From positions 62,001 through 126,000 of the forward strand of contig NZ_MVID01000001.1 of assembly GCF_002086815.1 (NCBI RefSeq): a stretch of 64,000 bases of DNA. The letters run 5' to 3'. Made by a program: the position numbers and the translations under genes. Under the pieces are notes generated by a model. The model was not told the DNA's origin. It worked only from the letters and a program-made list of their open reading frames with translations, and searched no databases. The DNA comes from Mycolicibacterium parafortuitum. Lineage in GTDB: Bacteria > Actinomycetota > Actinomycetes > Mycobacteriales > Mycobacteriaceae. Position 1 is the first letter of the stretch. Every line of letters starts with the position of its first letter. This document shows, in pieces, positions 49,943-59,163 of this stretch.

Positions 49943-50839
49943 GTGCGCTTCGGCTTTCTCGTCAACGAGGTTCTCACCGGGCTTCGCCGCAACGTGACCA
50001 TGACGGTGGCGATGATCCTGACCACCGCCATCTCCATCGGCCTGTTCGGCGGTGGGCTGCTGGTGGTCCGCCTGGCCGATCAGTCGCGCGCCATCTATCT
50101 CGACCGCGTCGAGAGCCAGGTCTTCGTCACCGAGGACGTGTCGGCCAACGACCCGGCGTGCGACGACGATCCGTGCAAGGCGCTGCGCCAGACGATCGAG
50201 GACCGCGACGACGTCCGCTCGGTGCGCTTCCTGAATCGGGACGAGGCCTACGAGGACGCCATCCGGAAGTTCCCGCAGTACAAGGACGTCGCGGGCAAGG
50301 ACGCGTTCCCGGCGTCGTTCGTGGTCAAGCTCACCGACCCCGAACAGCACCAGAGCTTCGACGAAGCGATGGTCGGGCAACCCGGCGTCCTCAGCGTGCT
50401 CAACCAGAAAGAGTTGATAGACAGACTCTTCGCGGTGCTCGACGGCATCAGCAAGGCCGCGTTCGCGGTCGCGCTGGTCCAGGCGATCGGCGCGGTCCTG
50501 TTGATCGCCAACATGGTCCAAGTCGCGGCGTACACCCGGCGCACCGAGATCGGCATCATGCGCCTGGTCGGCGCGACCCGCTGGTACACCCAGCTGCCGT
50601 TCCTGGTGGAGGCGATGCTGGCCGCGCTGATCGGCGTCCTGATCGCGATCGTCGGACTGATCACCGTGCGGGCCCTGTTCCTGGAGAACGCGCTCGACCA
50701 GTTTTATCAGGCGAATTTGATTGCCAAGGTCGACTACGCTGACGTTCTCTACTACAGCGCGCCGTGGATGCTGTTCCTCGGCTTGGCGATGTCCGGATTC
50801 ACGGCCTACGTCACGCTGCGGCTCTACGTACGAAGGTAG
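49943..50839 (+). CDS. ftsX: Cell division protein FtsX
   Basis: A 298-aa integral membrane partner of FtsE with four membrane helices. A periplasmic domain of about 110 residues follows helix 1 and contains a CDDDPC cysteine pair as in mycobacterial FtsX. The C-terminal three helices carry [19 protein letters not shown], the coupling helix contacting FtsE. GTG 49943 begins immediately after the ftsE stop. It is followed by smpB after 2 bases. Confidence 0.96.
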   Translation: MRFGFLVNEVLTGLRRNVTMTVAMILTTAISIGLFGGGLLVVRLADQSRAIYLDRVESQVFVTEDVSANDPACDDDPCKALRQTIEDRDDVRSVRFLNRDEAYEDAIRKFPQYKDVAGKDAFPASFVVKLTDPEQHQSFDEAMVGQPGVLSVLNQKELIDRLFAVLDGISKAAFAVALVQAIGAVLLIANMVQVAAYTRRTEIGIMRLVGATRWYTQLPFLVEAMLAALIGVLIAIVGLITVRALFLENALDQFYQANLIAKVDYADVLYYSAPWMLFLGLAMSGFTAYVTLRLYVRR

Positions 50840-50841
50840 CG

Positions 50842-51339
50842 GTGGCCAAGAAAGCCAAGACCACGAAGGACACCAACAACCAGGTTGTGGCGACCAACAG
50901 GAAGGCTCGGCACAACTACTCGATCCTGGAGACCTACGAGGCCGGGGTCGCGTTGATGGGTACCGAGGTCAAGAGCCTGCGCGACGGCACCGCATCGCTG
51001 GCGGACGCGTTCGCCACCGTCGACGACGGCGAGATCTGGCTGCGTAACCTGCACATCCCCGAATATCACCACGGCACGTGGACCAACCACGCCCCGCGGC
51101 GCAACCGCAAACTTCTGCTGCACCGCAAGCAGATCGACAACCTGGTCGGCCGCATCCGCGACGGCAACCTCACGCTGGTCCCGCTGTCGCTGTACTTCAC
51201 CGGCGGCAAGGTCAAGGTCGAGTTGGCGCTGGCCCGCGGCAAGCAGGCGCACGACAAGCGCCAGGACATCGCGCGCCGTGACGCCCAGCGCGAGGTCACC
51301 CGCGAGCTCGGTCGGCGGGTCAAAGGCATGCCCTCCTGA
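50842..51339 (+). CDS. smpB: SsrA-binding protein SmpB
   Basis: A 165-aa OB-fold protein that binds the tRNA-like domain of tmRNA and takes it to stalled ribosomes. Signatures are [27 protein letters not shown], and the C-terminal tail [13 protein letters not shown], needed for decoding. GTG 50842 has an AAGG site 6 bases upstream. The final codons overlap an unusual CTG start of the next gene. ssrA lies 3.3 kb downstream. Confidence 0.96.
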   Translation: MAKKAKTTKDTNNQVVATNRKARHNYSILETYEAGVALMGTEVKSLRDGTASLADAFATVDDGEIWLRNLHIPEYHHGTWTNHAPRRNRKLLLHRKQIDNLVGRIRDGNLTLVPLSLYFTGGKVKVELALARGKQAHDKRQDIARRDAQREVTRELGRRVKGMPS

Positions 51340-52181
51340 CGGGGATCCTCAGCGCGCTCGTCGCCGCGTTCGGCTACGGCGTCAGCGATTTCGTCGGGGG
51401 TGTCGCGTCGCGCCGGGTCGCCGCGCTGCGGGTCGTCGTCATCTCCTATCCGATCGCGCTGGTCCTGCTGATCGCCGCGGCGGTCCCGCTGGGCGGGCAG
51501 TTCAGCACGCCGGCGCTGGCCTGGGGACTGCTGGCCGGCGTGGTCCAGGCGTTCGGGGTGTGGTGGTTCTACGCGGCACTGGGTTCGGGGCCGATCGCGG
51601 TGGTGTCGCCGCTGACCGCGGTGCTCGTCGCGGGCATCCCGGTGCTTGCCGGCCTGATCCTCGGGGAACGCCCCGGCGTGATCGCCGGCATCGGGGTCGT
51701 GCTGGCGTTGGTGGCCGTGGTGCTGGTCAGTCGCGAGGCCTCCGACGAGGACGTCAAGCCGCACCGGTTCACCGCGAAGGTCGCCTGGCTCACGGTCGGG
51801 TCCGGCGTCGCGTTCGGGATGAACTTCGTGATCCTGCATCAGGTCCCGCGGGAGGCACAGCTGTGGCCGCTGGTCTTCGGGCGCTTCGCGGCGGTGGTCA
51901 TCGTGCTGCTCGCGGCGTTCTTCACCGCCAATCTGGTGATCGAGCGGGGTGTGCCGATGCGGCTGGCCGTCCTGGCCGGTCTGCTGGACACCGTTGCCAA
52001 TATTGCCACGCTGCTGGCCCTGCAGTCGTCATTATTGTCCCTGGCGGGCGTGCTGATAGCGCTCTACCCGGCGGCGACGGTGGTCCTTGCGATCGCGGTG
52101 CTGCGGGAGAGGGTGTCCAGGTCGCAGGCCGTCGGGATGGTGCTCGCGCTCGCCGCCGTCGCGATGATCGCGTCCGGTTAG
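51336..52181 (+). CDS. DMT-superfamily (EamA) transporter with a probable CTG start
   Basis: A ten-helix drug/metabolite transporter of 281 aa if translation begins at CTG 51336. The frame has no ATG, GTG or TTG before 51540, yet codons from 51336 encode [20 protein letters not shown], the typical first EamA helix. Starting at 51540 would remove about two helices. The CTG overlaps the smpB stop (CTGA), like the ATGA/GTGA junctions elsewhere. Two EamA repeats are visible, with [21 protein letters not shown] closing the first. Substrate unknown. Confidence 0.8.
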   Translation: MTGILSALVAAFGYGVSDFVGGVASRRVAALRVVVISYPIALVLLIAAAVPLGGQFSTPALAWGLLAGVVQAFGVWWFYAALGSGPIAVVSPLTAVLVAGIPVLAGLILGERPGVIAGIGVVLALVAVVLVSREASDEDVKPHRFTAKVAWLTVGSGVAFGMNFVILHQVPREAQLWPLVFGRFAAVVIVLLAAFFTANLVIERGVPMRLAVLAGLLDTVANIATLLALQSSLLSLAGVLIALYPAATVVLAIAVLRERVSRSQAVGMVLALAAVAMIASG

Positions 52182-52230
52182 CCCCCGCCCCGACGGGGCA
52201 CAGGACAGGCGTATCGCGCCAACCGGGGGG

Positions 52231-54546
52231 ATGAGGGGGTGGGGGATCGTCACGGGCTATCGCATTCGCGCGGCTCTGGTGGTCGCAGCCACGCTGCTGG
52301 TGACCGTCAACGGGTTCGCGCTGTGGGGTGAGGCCGCGGCCCTGCGCCTGGAGGCGGTCCTTCAGATCGGCATCACCCTCGGTGCGATCGGTTACGGCCT
52401 ATGGGTGGCGCGCCGCGTCCACGGCCTGTCGCGGCTGTGGCGGCTGCTGGCCGTCGCGGCCGTCGCCAGCCTGCTCGCCGGTGAGGTCGCATGGTGGAAC
52501 AACACCGCCGTGCCGGCGTCGGCGTGGGTGATTCCGTACTGGATGTTTTTGGGCTTCGGGCTGGCGTCGGTGGTGGTGCTCGCCATCGCCGGGCGGGGAC
52601 TGGCGGTGTCTGCCGACGGGTCGCTGCGTCACGCCGCGGTCGTGACGGTGCTCGACGGCGGAGTGGCGGCGGCCGCGTTCGCGATCCTGGTCGCGATGGG
52701 GAGCTACGGCGCATCGTCGACGTACTCCTGGCCGCATTCGGACGTCTCCTCGGTCGAGGTCGCCTACGCGGTGTCCGAGCTGGTGGTCGTGGTTCTGGCG
52801 GCGGTGGTCGGGATGATGTACTCCACCGACCGGCCGTTCCGCGCCAACTACCTTCAGCTGGCCTGCGGGCTTGTGGTCATGATCGCCTCCGACCGGGTGG
52901 TCGCCTATTTCGACTCCATCGACGAGCCCGGGGCCCGGATCTGGGCCGGTGTCGGGGTGGTGCTCGGACCGTTGTTCATCGCGTTGTCGTTCCGTGAGCG
53001 AAACGATTTCGTGCGGCGCACCGGGCGGTTCCAGCCGATGGACTGGGCCCAGCTGACGCTGCCCTACGCCGGATTCGTCGGCATCACGAACCTGCTGTCC
53101 TACCACGTGCTCACCGGGCATCTGCTGGGGCGGATGGTGGTCGCGACCACCCTGGTGATGGTGATCCTGGTGGCGGCCCGCCAGATCGTCGCGATGGGCG
53201 CCCAACGTCAGTTGACCAGCAGGTTGTACGACGCGCAGCGCCGGCTCGGGTACCAGGTGCTGCACGACTCACTGACCGGTCTGCCGAACCGGCTGATGTT
53301 CGCGCAGCGTTTGGAAGAGGCGGTCAAACACGGCGACTTCGTGCTGATCTTCGTCGACCTCGACGACTTCAAGGAGGTCAACGACCGGTTCGGGCACGCG
53401 GCCGGCGACGAACTGCTGTGCGCGGTGGGGGACCGGCTCGGCCGACAAGTGCGCAGCAACGACACCCTGGCCCGCATCGGCGGCGACGAGTTCGCGATCC
53501 TGATCGACGGCGTGCGCGACATCCCCGAGATGGTCGCCGACCGGCTGCGGGTAGCGCTGCGTGACCCTTTCCCGATCCACGGCTCCTCGGTTCGGGTGCG
53601 CGCCAGCATGGGGCTGGTGCGATCCGGTGGACCGGGCAGCGTGCAGACCCCGGACGACCTGCTGCGGCAGGCCGACGTTTCGATGTATGCGGGCAAGCGC
53701 ATCGGTAAGGACACCGCGGTGGTGTACCAGCCGTCCTCGGGGGTGCGCGCCGAGTTCCCGACCGTGCTGCGGGAAGCCAACGGCGGTGTGCCCGCCGGGT
53801 TCAGCATGGCCTACCAGCCGGTGGTCCGACTGCCCGGTCAGACACCGGTGGCCCTGGAGGCGCTGGCGCGGTGGACCGCGCCGAACGGGATCGTGGTGTC
53901 CCCGGAGACGTTCGTCGCGGTCGCCGAGGCGGCCGGACTCGGTGCGACCCTCGATGCGATGGTGCTCGAGCTCGCATGCCGCGAGATCAGCGATGCCGGC
54001 CTCGACGTCGACATCCACGTCAACATCGGCGCCGCGCGGCTCGGCAATCCGACCTTCGAGGAACAGGTGCACCGCACGTTCGACGAATGCGGCATGGCGC
54101 CGAGCCGTCTGGTGCTGGAGATCACCGAGACCGTCCCGATCGTCGACCTGTCGTACGCCGCCGCCCAGATCGAACGGTTCAACGAAATCGGGGTGCGCAT
54201 CGCGCTGGACGACTTCGGTGCGGGCTACAACACGTTGACCTACCTGCACGCGCTTCCGGTGGACATCGTGAAGCTCGACCGCGGCCTGGCTGTCGGTGCG
54301 GACCCGAAGCGGGATCTGGCGATGTACCGGTCCGTCGTCGGGTTGTGCACCGACCTCGGCATGGACGTCGTCGCCGAAGGTATCGAGACGCAGTTGCAGG
54401 CCGACACCGTCTATGCGGCAGGCTGCATGTTCGCGCAGGGACATCTGTTCGGCAGGCCGGTTCCGGTCGACGAGCTGGACCGGGACAGATACACCTCCAA
54501 CGATCAGCGCGGCAACGACACCAGCGGTGTGGGGCAGCCGGGCTGA
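52231..54546 (+). CDS. Membrane GGDEF-EAL cyclic-di-GMP enzyme
   Basis: A 771-aa protein. The first 310 residues contain about nine hydrophobic helices, resembling an integral membrane sensor. A GGDEF domain has an intact active site at residues 417-421 and an inhibitory RSND motif (408-411) five residues before it. A C-terminal EAL domain has Glu543 (LEALARW), LEITET, LDDFGAGY, VKLDR, VAEGIET and QGHLFGRP, so the known metal and catalytic positions look complete. It could therefore both make and degrade c-di-GMP. Confidence 0.93.
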   Translation: MRGWGIVTGYRIRAALVVAATLLVTVNGFALWGEAAALRLEAVLQIGITLGAIGYGLWVARRVHGLSRLWRLLAVAAVASLLAGEVAWWNNTAVPASAWVIPYWMFLGFGLASVVVLAIAGRGLAVSADGSLRHAAVVTVLDGGVAAAAFAILVAMGSYGASSTYSWPHSDVSSVEVAYAVSELVVVVLAAVVGMMYSTDRPFRANYLQLACGLVVMIASDRVVAYFDSIDEPGARIWAGVGVVLGPLFIALSFRERNDFVRRTGRFQPMDWAQLTLPYAGFVGITNLLSYHVLTGHLLGRMVVATTLVMVILVAARQIVAMGAQRQLTSRLYDAQRRLGYQVLHDSLTGLPNRLMFAQRLEEAVKHGDFVLIFVDLDDFKEVNDRFGHAAGDELLCAVGDRLGRQVRSNDTLARIGGDEFAILIDGVRDIPEMVADRLRVALRDPFPIHGSSVRVRASMGLVRSGGPGSVQTPDDLLRQADVSMYAGKRIGKDTAVVYQPSSGVRAEFPTVLREANGGVPAGFSMAYQPVVRLPGQTPVALEALARWTAPNGIVVSPETFVAVAEAAGLGATLDAMVLELACREISDAGLDVDIHVNIGAARLGNPTFEEQVHRTFDECGMAPSRLVLEITETVPIVDLSYAAAQIERFNEIGVRIALDDFGAGYNTLTYLHALPVDIVKLDRGLAVGADPKRDLAMYRSVVGLCTDLGMDVVAEGIETQLQADTVYAAGCMFAQGHLFGRPVPVDELDRDRYTSNDQRGNDTSGVGQPG

Positions 54547-54601
54547 TCGGCGGGAGTAAATAACGGGTGGCCGATGTTGATATCGCCGGTAGTATGAACC
54601 T

Positions 54602-54620
54602 CCCACCGAAAGTCGGTGGG
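54602..54620 (+). promoter_or_regulatory. Hairpin in the pre-tmRNA leader
   Basis: CCCACCGA-AAG-TCGGTGGG, a perfect 8-base stem with a 3-base loop, ends 7 bases before the mature tmRNA 5' end. It could lie in the precursor removed by RNase P, or stop transcription arriving from the GGDEF-EAL gene. There is no U-tract. Confidence 0.5.
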
Positions 54621-54627
54621 TGTGCGA

Positions 54628-54995
54628 GGGGCTGAACGGTTTCGACTTCGCGCATCGAATCAAGGGAAGCGTGCCGGTGCAGACAACTGACCACCGTAAG
54701 CGTCGTTGTAACCAATTAAGCGCCGATTCCAATCAGCGCGATTACGCTCTCGCTGCCTAAGCGAAGCTAATCCGTCAGACCGGGAGAGCCCTCGACCCGG
54801 ACCCTGGCGTCATCTAGAGGGACCCACCCACGGGTTCGGTCGCGGGACCTGTGGGGACATCAAACAGCGACTGGGATCGTCATCCTGACTTGTTCGCGTG
54901 ATCAGGAGATCCGAGTAGAGACATAGCGAACTGCGCACGGAGAAGCCTTGAGGGAATGCCGTAGGACCCGGGTTCGATTCCCGGCAGCTCCACCA
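54628..54995 (+). ncRNA. ssrA: Transfer-messenger RNA (tmRNA)
   Basis: A 368-base RNA that rescues stalled ribosomes with SmpB. The 5' GGGGCTG pairs with CAGCTCC (54985-54991), and the 3' CCA is encoded. The T-arm is CCGGG-TTCGATT-CCCGG. The tag frame starts at GCC 54722 and ends at TAA 54758-54760, encoding ADSNQRDYALAA, a degradation tag with the usual hydrophobic ALAA end. The M. tuberculosis tag differs by His for Asn at position 4, as I recall. Conserved resume region: CCAATTAAGC before the first codon. Confidence 0.96.
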
Positions 54996-55006
54996 AGAAA
55001 CCGCAG

Positions 55007-55035
55007 GTCAGGCCCCCCAGACATGGGGGCCTGAC
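55007..55035 (+). terminator. Intrinsic terminator after ssrA
   Basis: GTCAGGCCCCC (55007-55017) pairs perfectly with GGGGGCCTGAC (55025-55035) across a 7-base loop, followed by TTGTGT. It starts 11 bases after the tmRNA CCA end. Confidence 0.92.
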
Positions 55036-55061
55036 TTGTGTCAAGGGATTTCGAGCGCGCG

Positions 55062-55928
55062 TCAGCACCCGGGGGACCGTGCTTTGTGGACGATGGCGAC
55101 CGCGCTGCCTTTGCGCACCGCCCCGTTGACCGTCACATAGATCTGTTCGTCGGCATCGCCCCAGGTCCACATCGTCAGATCCCGCTCGACATGCTCCCAA
55201 CACCACGGCAATCCACGGTAGGGCAGGTTGACGGGCAGTTGAGCACGCAGTTTGTCCACCGCTTCGGCGTAGGGGAGCGGCACTTCCCAACTCTCGCGAC
55301 CCTCTCCCGAGTCGCGCAGGCCTGTCGATCCCGCCGGCAACTCCAACCCGGCAATGATGTCCGAAGTCGGCGGCGGGCCCGTAGCCGGCGTGGATGCTGG
55401 AGCAGGAGTCGCTCCAGTGGTCGGGGCGAGGAGTTTCCGGGCATCGCCCTCGCAGCGGGCGATGTCGTCGTCGCCGAGGTCCTCGGCCACAGTGCGCCCG
55501 TCGACGCTGATACGACAGGTCACGCCGCCCTTCTCACCGGCTGCGAAAGCCACCAGGTCCACGCGCACTGGGAGGTCGTCGGGAGCGCGGAAACTCACCT
55601 CTCGGCGCCACGGCGACGAGTGGGTGGGCCAGGTCTCGAAGTCGGAGGGCTCCATCTCGTGGTCTGGCCAGCCGAAGTTCAGGTGCGCAGACTGCGCTGT
55701 GCCACCGATCTCGAAAACGACGGTGAAGTCACGCTGCGGGGTCGGCGACGCCAACTTCATTACGTGGTAGATCCCGGAAACTGCGATCAGACAGGCCGCG
55801 ACGGCGGCGACGATCACGAGCGCGACGATCCATGACCGGTCCGGTCGGCGGGGGCCGGGCGCAGGCCTGGGGGCATACCGAGGGGGGTGCACACCTGGAT
55901 GCCCCTGCCACGGCGGGGGATAAGCCAT
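55062..55928 (-). CDS. MmpS-like membrane-anchored protein
   Basis: A 288-aa protein. A Pro-rich cytoplasmic N-terminus is followed by one membrane helix (IVALVIVAAVAACLIAV) and an outside beta domain (FTVVFEIGGTAQSAHLNFGW, then VTCRISVDGRTVAED) that resembles the MmpS domain, a partner of MmpL lipid exporters. A Pro/Thr linker and a second domain (EAVDKLRAQLPVNLPYRG) follow, not present in plain MmpS. No mmpL gene is adjacent. ATG 55928 (MAYPPP) is used; ATG 55937 adds three residues. The family call is moderate. Confidence 0.6.
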   Translation of the reverse strand: MAYPPPWQGHPGVHPPRYAPRPAPGPRRPDRSWIVALVIVAAVAACLIAVSGIYHVMKLASPTPQRDFTVVFEIGGTAQSAHLNFGWPDHEMEPSDFETWPTHSSPWRREVSFRAPDDLPVRVDLVAFAAGEKGGVTCRISVDGRTVAEDLGDDDIARCEGDARKLLAPTTGATPAPASTPATGPPPTSDIIAGLELPAGSTGLRDSGEGRESWEVPLPYAEAVDKLRAQLPVNLPYRGLPWCWEHVERDLTMWTWGDADEQIYVTVNGAVRKGSAVAIVHKARSPGC

Positions 55929-56012
55929 GGAAAGCATTCTCCGGCAACCACTTCATGGTCAAGCGCACCAATTTCTCGGGATGGGTGGCGCCGGCGATCC
56001 GACCTCTTGCCC

Positions 56013-56627
56013 TCAGCGGATCACGTTGTAGCGCAGGTGCACGACGCCTGGTGCCTCCAGCACGCGGGCGAGTTCCAGGTTCAGCGCACCCGGTGAGAAG
56101 CCGTCGAACAGCCGCTCACCCCCGCCCAGGATCTCGGGGCTCAGCTGCAGGTCGATCTCGTCGACGATGCCGGCCGCCAGCGCTTGGCGGGCACACGAGG
56201 CGCCGCCGGCGATCGAGATCGGGCCCCCGTCGGCGATCGCGGTGGCCTGCTCGTAGGCGGCCATGATCCCGTCGGTGACGAAGTGGAACGTCGTCCCGCC
56301 CTTGAGTTCGATCGGCTCGTGCCGATGGTGGGTGAGCACGAACACCGGGCAGTGGTAGGGCGGTTCGTCACCCCACCAGCCCTGCCACGGTGAGTCGCCC
56401 CACTCGCCGCGGACCGGGCCGAACATGTTGCGCCCCATGATCGTCGCCGCCATCCCGGCCAGCATCTCGTCGGCGACCTGACGGTTCACCGGGTGATCCC
56501 GACCTGTCCCGATATGCCACTGGTGCAGCCGCTCACCGCCGATGCCCAGCGGATGTTCCTCGCTCTGCTTCGGTCCGGCGACGTACCCGTCGGCGGAGAC
56601 GGACATCGATAGGTTGGTTCTGCTCAT
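56013..56627 (-). CDS. Dihydrofolate-reductase-fold (RibD C-terminal) protein
   Basis: A 204-aa RibD_C/DHFR-like protein. MSVSADGYVAGP at the N-terminus, TIMGRNMFGPVRGEWG, and GGGERLFDG near the C-terminus are family markers. Such stand-alone domains reduce pyrimidine-like or pteridine-like substrates with NADPH, though the true substrate is usually unknown. The start ATG 56627 is preceded by GAGG. It is a single gene. Confidence 0.88.
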   Translation of the reverse strand: MSRTNLSMSVSADGYVAGPKQSEEHPLGIGGERLHQWHIGTGRDHPVNRQVADEMLAGMAATIMGRNMFGPVRGEWGDSPWQGWWGDEPPYHCPVFVLTHHRHEPIELKGGTTFHFVTDGIMAAYEQATAIADGGPISIAGGASCARQALAAGIVDEIDLQLSPEILGGGERLFDGFSPGALNLELARVLEAPGVVHLRYNVIR

Positions 56628-56688
56628 CGGGCCTCCTCGTCGTCACCGTCTAGACCCCGCCGCGCCGTGGAACTCATCGCCGCAACGT

Positions 56689-57585
56689 TCACACCCCGTC
56701 GCGCAGGCGCACCATCCGGATCGTGGAGCTCTCGTCGAGTTCGACGATGTCGGAGCGTGAGCGCAGGAAATCGCTGAACGACCGGAACCCCAACGCCTTC
56801 TCGCTGAACGACGGGTCCATGCGCTTCATCTGGGCCTTCACCGCCGAATTGTGCAGCCAGTCCGCGTCGTCCTTCTCCAGCCCGATGCGCAGCGCGCGGG
56901 TCAGCAACCCGGTCGCGCTGGCCTGCGGGTCCGGCGGCTCCGGGTCCTCGACGGGGTCCGCCGCGGCGGCCTTGGCGCGCGTCGACCGCCGCTTCGGCGC
57001 GGGCTTCTCGTCGGTGACCGGCGCCGGCTCCAGCGCGGGCACCCCGGGCAGCGCGTCGTAGGTGACGAACTCGTCGCACGCCGCGGCCAGCATCCGGCTC
57101 GACGAGCCGGCCACCCCGATTCCGACCACATAGCGGCCGAGGCGTTTGCAGCGTTGCGCCAGAGCGATGTAGTCCGAGTCACCGGCGACGATCACCACAT
57201 GCGTCAGATCCGGCAGGCGGAACATGTCCTCGACCGCGTCGACGGCCAGCCGGATGTCGGCGCCGTTCTTGCCGTACGCCGCGGCCGGGAACAACTGCAC
57301 CAGGTCCACCGCGCGGCCGACCAGTTGTCCGCGGTACCGGGCGTTGATCTCTGCCGACCAGTCGGCGTACGCGCGGGTGAGCACCAACGTGCCGAACGAC
57401 GACGCGAAATCGATGACGGCTCCGACGTCGACGGTGGCCCGGTCCAGCTTGTCGCGGACCTCGTCGAACCCCTTGGCCTTGTCGCGCTGAAACGAGTTAC
57501 GGCCGTTGACTTGGTCGTACCGCGAGATCACGATGTTGTCGAAGTCGAGATATACCGCGACGCGGGCCGCACCGGAATCCGTCAT
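56689..57585 (-). CDS. NYN-domain putative ribonuclease with C-terminal LOTUS-like domain
   Basis: A 298-aa protein. The N-terminal NYN (PIN-like nuclease) domain shows the metal-binding acids in AVYLDFDNI and VVIVAGDSDYIALAQRC, plus KNGADIRLAVDAVEDM. A Pro/Ala/Lys-rich linker follows, then a C-terminal domain of about 75 residues (LLTRALRIGLEKDDADWL, EKALGFRSFSDFLRSR) that fits an OST-HTH/LOTUS RNA-binding fold. It probably cleaves RNA; the target is unknown. Confidence 0.85.
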   Translation of the reverse strand: MTDSGAARVAVYLDFDNIVISRYDQVNGRNSFQRDKAKGFDEVRDKLDRATVDVGAVIDFASSFGTLVLTRAYADWSAEINARYRGQLVGRAVDLVQLFPAAAYGKNGADIRLAVDAVEDMFRLPDLTHVVIVAGDSDYIALAQRCKRLGRYVVGIGVAGSSSRMLAAACDEFVTYDALPGVPALEPAPVTDEKPAPKRRSTRAKAAAADPVEDPEPPDPQASATGLLTRALRIGLEKDDADWLHNSAVKAQMKRMDPSFSEKALGFRSFSDFLRSRSDIVELDESSTIRMVRLRDGV

Positions 57586-57672
57586 GGCTTCAGTTAAGCC
57601 GACCGCCGGTCCACCCGCGGTATCGCGGTGAATTCGCCGAGCTCCCGCACATCACAGCGCACATCACGCACC

Positions 57673-59109
57673 ATGGAACCGATGAGTGCCGCACCGGGTC
57701 ACGAACCGATCCGACATACCGTCCTGGCCGAGACGGACAGCTCGGCCTACCACTCGCTACGCCAGCGGCCGGTCACCCGCGCCGAGCGCTACGCACTGGG
57801 GAAGAGCCTGCGTAAGCGTGTGCCGCGGCGCACGCTGGCCGACTGGACCCCGCCGCCGGACCGGCCGGACCCGATCCGGCTGATCGAGGCCAACCATCGT
57901 GGCCGGCTGGACTGGCTGATCCCGGTGCGGGTGGGCCGGATGGTCGCCTCGCCGTACGGTTTTCTGCGCGGCACCGCGGTGGTGATGGCCGACGACGTAG
58001 CCCGGCTGCCGTCCACCGGAATCATGCCGGTCGTCTGCGGGGACTCGCATCTGGGCAACTTCGGCTTCTACGCGTCCCCCGAACGCGACCTGGTGATCGA
58101 CCTGAACGACTTCGACGAGGCCCACCCCGGCTGCTGGGAATGGGATCTTCGTCGGCTGGTCGCCAGCATCTGGGTCGCGGGCCGTCACAACGGCGCGTCC
58201 GAGCAGGACTGCGAGGAGGCGGTGCGCTCCTGCACCGCCGCCTATCGCGCCGAGATCCGTCGGCTGGCCGAGGAGCCGCTGTTCTCCCGGTCTTTCACCC
58301 GCCTCGACGTGGACCGGCTCGCCGGGGAGGCGGCCGGTCCGCTGGCCGACGAGGTGCGGCGGTCGGCAGCGCGCGCCCGCAACCGCACCAGTGACCGCGC
58401 ACTGCCGCGCTTCACCGAGGAGGTCGACGGGGTCCGCCGGATCGTCGAGGAGCCGCCGCTGATCACCCGGTTACCCGGTGACGAGGCCGAGGCGCTGTCG
58501 GAGGCGCTCGACGCCTACCTGCCGACGCTCGCCTCGCACTGGCGCCGGGTGCTCGGCGGCTACACCCTGCTCGACGTCGCGCACAAGGTGGTCGGGGTCG
58601 GGAGTGTGGGTTTGCGCGCGTATGTGGCTCTGCTGGAGGGGTCCTCGCCCGAGGATGTGGTGTTCCTGCAACTCAAGCAGGCCCGCCGCTCGGTGCTGGC
58701 CCGGTACGTGCACGGCGAATCCGCCTGGCACGTCCACCAGGGCCAGCGGGTGGTCGAGTACCAGCAGGCGCTGCAGACCGTCAGTGATCCGCTGCTGGGC
58801 TGGACGACGGTCAACGGGCTGCAGTTCTACGTGCGGCAGTTCCGCAACATGAAGGGCACGATCCCGTTGGACGCGATGGATCCGAAGGCGTTGATCGACT
58901 ACACCGGTGTCGTCGGCCAGTTGCTCGCCAAAGGGCATGCCCGCACCAGCGGTGCGTCGATGATCGCCGGGTATCTGGGCCGCTCCGAGAAGGTGGACGA
59001 CGCGTTCAGCGTGTTCGCCCGCCGCTATGCCGATCAGACCGAAGCCGACCACGCCGCGTTGGTCGCCGCGGTCGACCGCGGCAGGCTGCCGGTCGAGCGC
59101 GGCGCGTAA
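57673..59109 (+). CDS. DUF2252 family protein
   Basis: A 478-aa protein of the DUF2252 family, related to the protein-kinase-like fold. It has the motif VVCGDSHLGNFGFY (compare the HGDxxxxN loop of phosphotransferases) followed by VIDLNDFDEAHPGCWEWDLRRL, which looks like the metal-binding DxD region. It may phosphorylate a small molecule, but no function is established to my knowledge. ATG 57673 is one of several starts (57628 and 57682 also possible). It is divergent from the NYN gene. Confidence 0.85.
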   Translation: MEPMSAAPGHEPIRHTVLAETDSSAYHSLRQRPVTRAERYALGKSLRKRVPRRTLADWTPPPDRPDPIRLIEANHRGRLDWLIPVRVGRMVASPYGFLRGTAVVMADDVARLPSTGIMPVVCGDSHLGNFGFYASPERDLVIDLNDFDEAHPGCWEWDLRRLVASIWVAGRHNGASEQDCEEAVRSCTAAYRAEIRRLAEEPLFSRSFTRLDVDRLAGEAAGPLADEVRRSAARARNRTSDRALPRFTEEVDGVRRIVEEPPLITRLPGDEAEALSEALDAYLPTLASHWRRVLGGYTLLDVAHKVVGVGSVGLRAYVALLEGSSPEDVVFLQLKQARRSVLARYVHGESAWHVHQGQRVVEYQQALQTVSDPLLGWTTVNGLQFYVRQFRNMKGTIPLDAMDPKALIDYTGVVGQLLAKGHARTSGASMIAGYLGRSEKVDDAFSVFARRYADQTEADHAALVAAVDRGRLPVERGA

Positions 59110-59163
59110 CCCCTGCTCCGGACGCGTTGCGGCGCCGAAAGTCAGAGAAGTATCTGGCAGTCT

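Noticed and set aside
54960..54995. A possible tRNA gene (T-arm and CCA)
   Set aside because: The T-arm and acceptor belong to tmRNA; no anticodon arm precedes it and the 5' acceptor half is 330 bases upstream.
54880..55290. 136-codon minus-strand open reading over the tmRNA 3' end
   Set aside because: Overlaps the tmRNA tRNA-like domain and its terminator; the translation resembles the common artefact of annotating across tmRNA/tRNA ends (LPGIEPGS).
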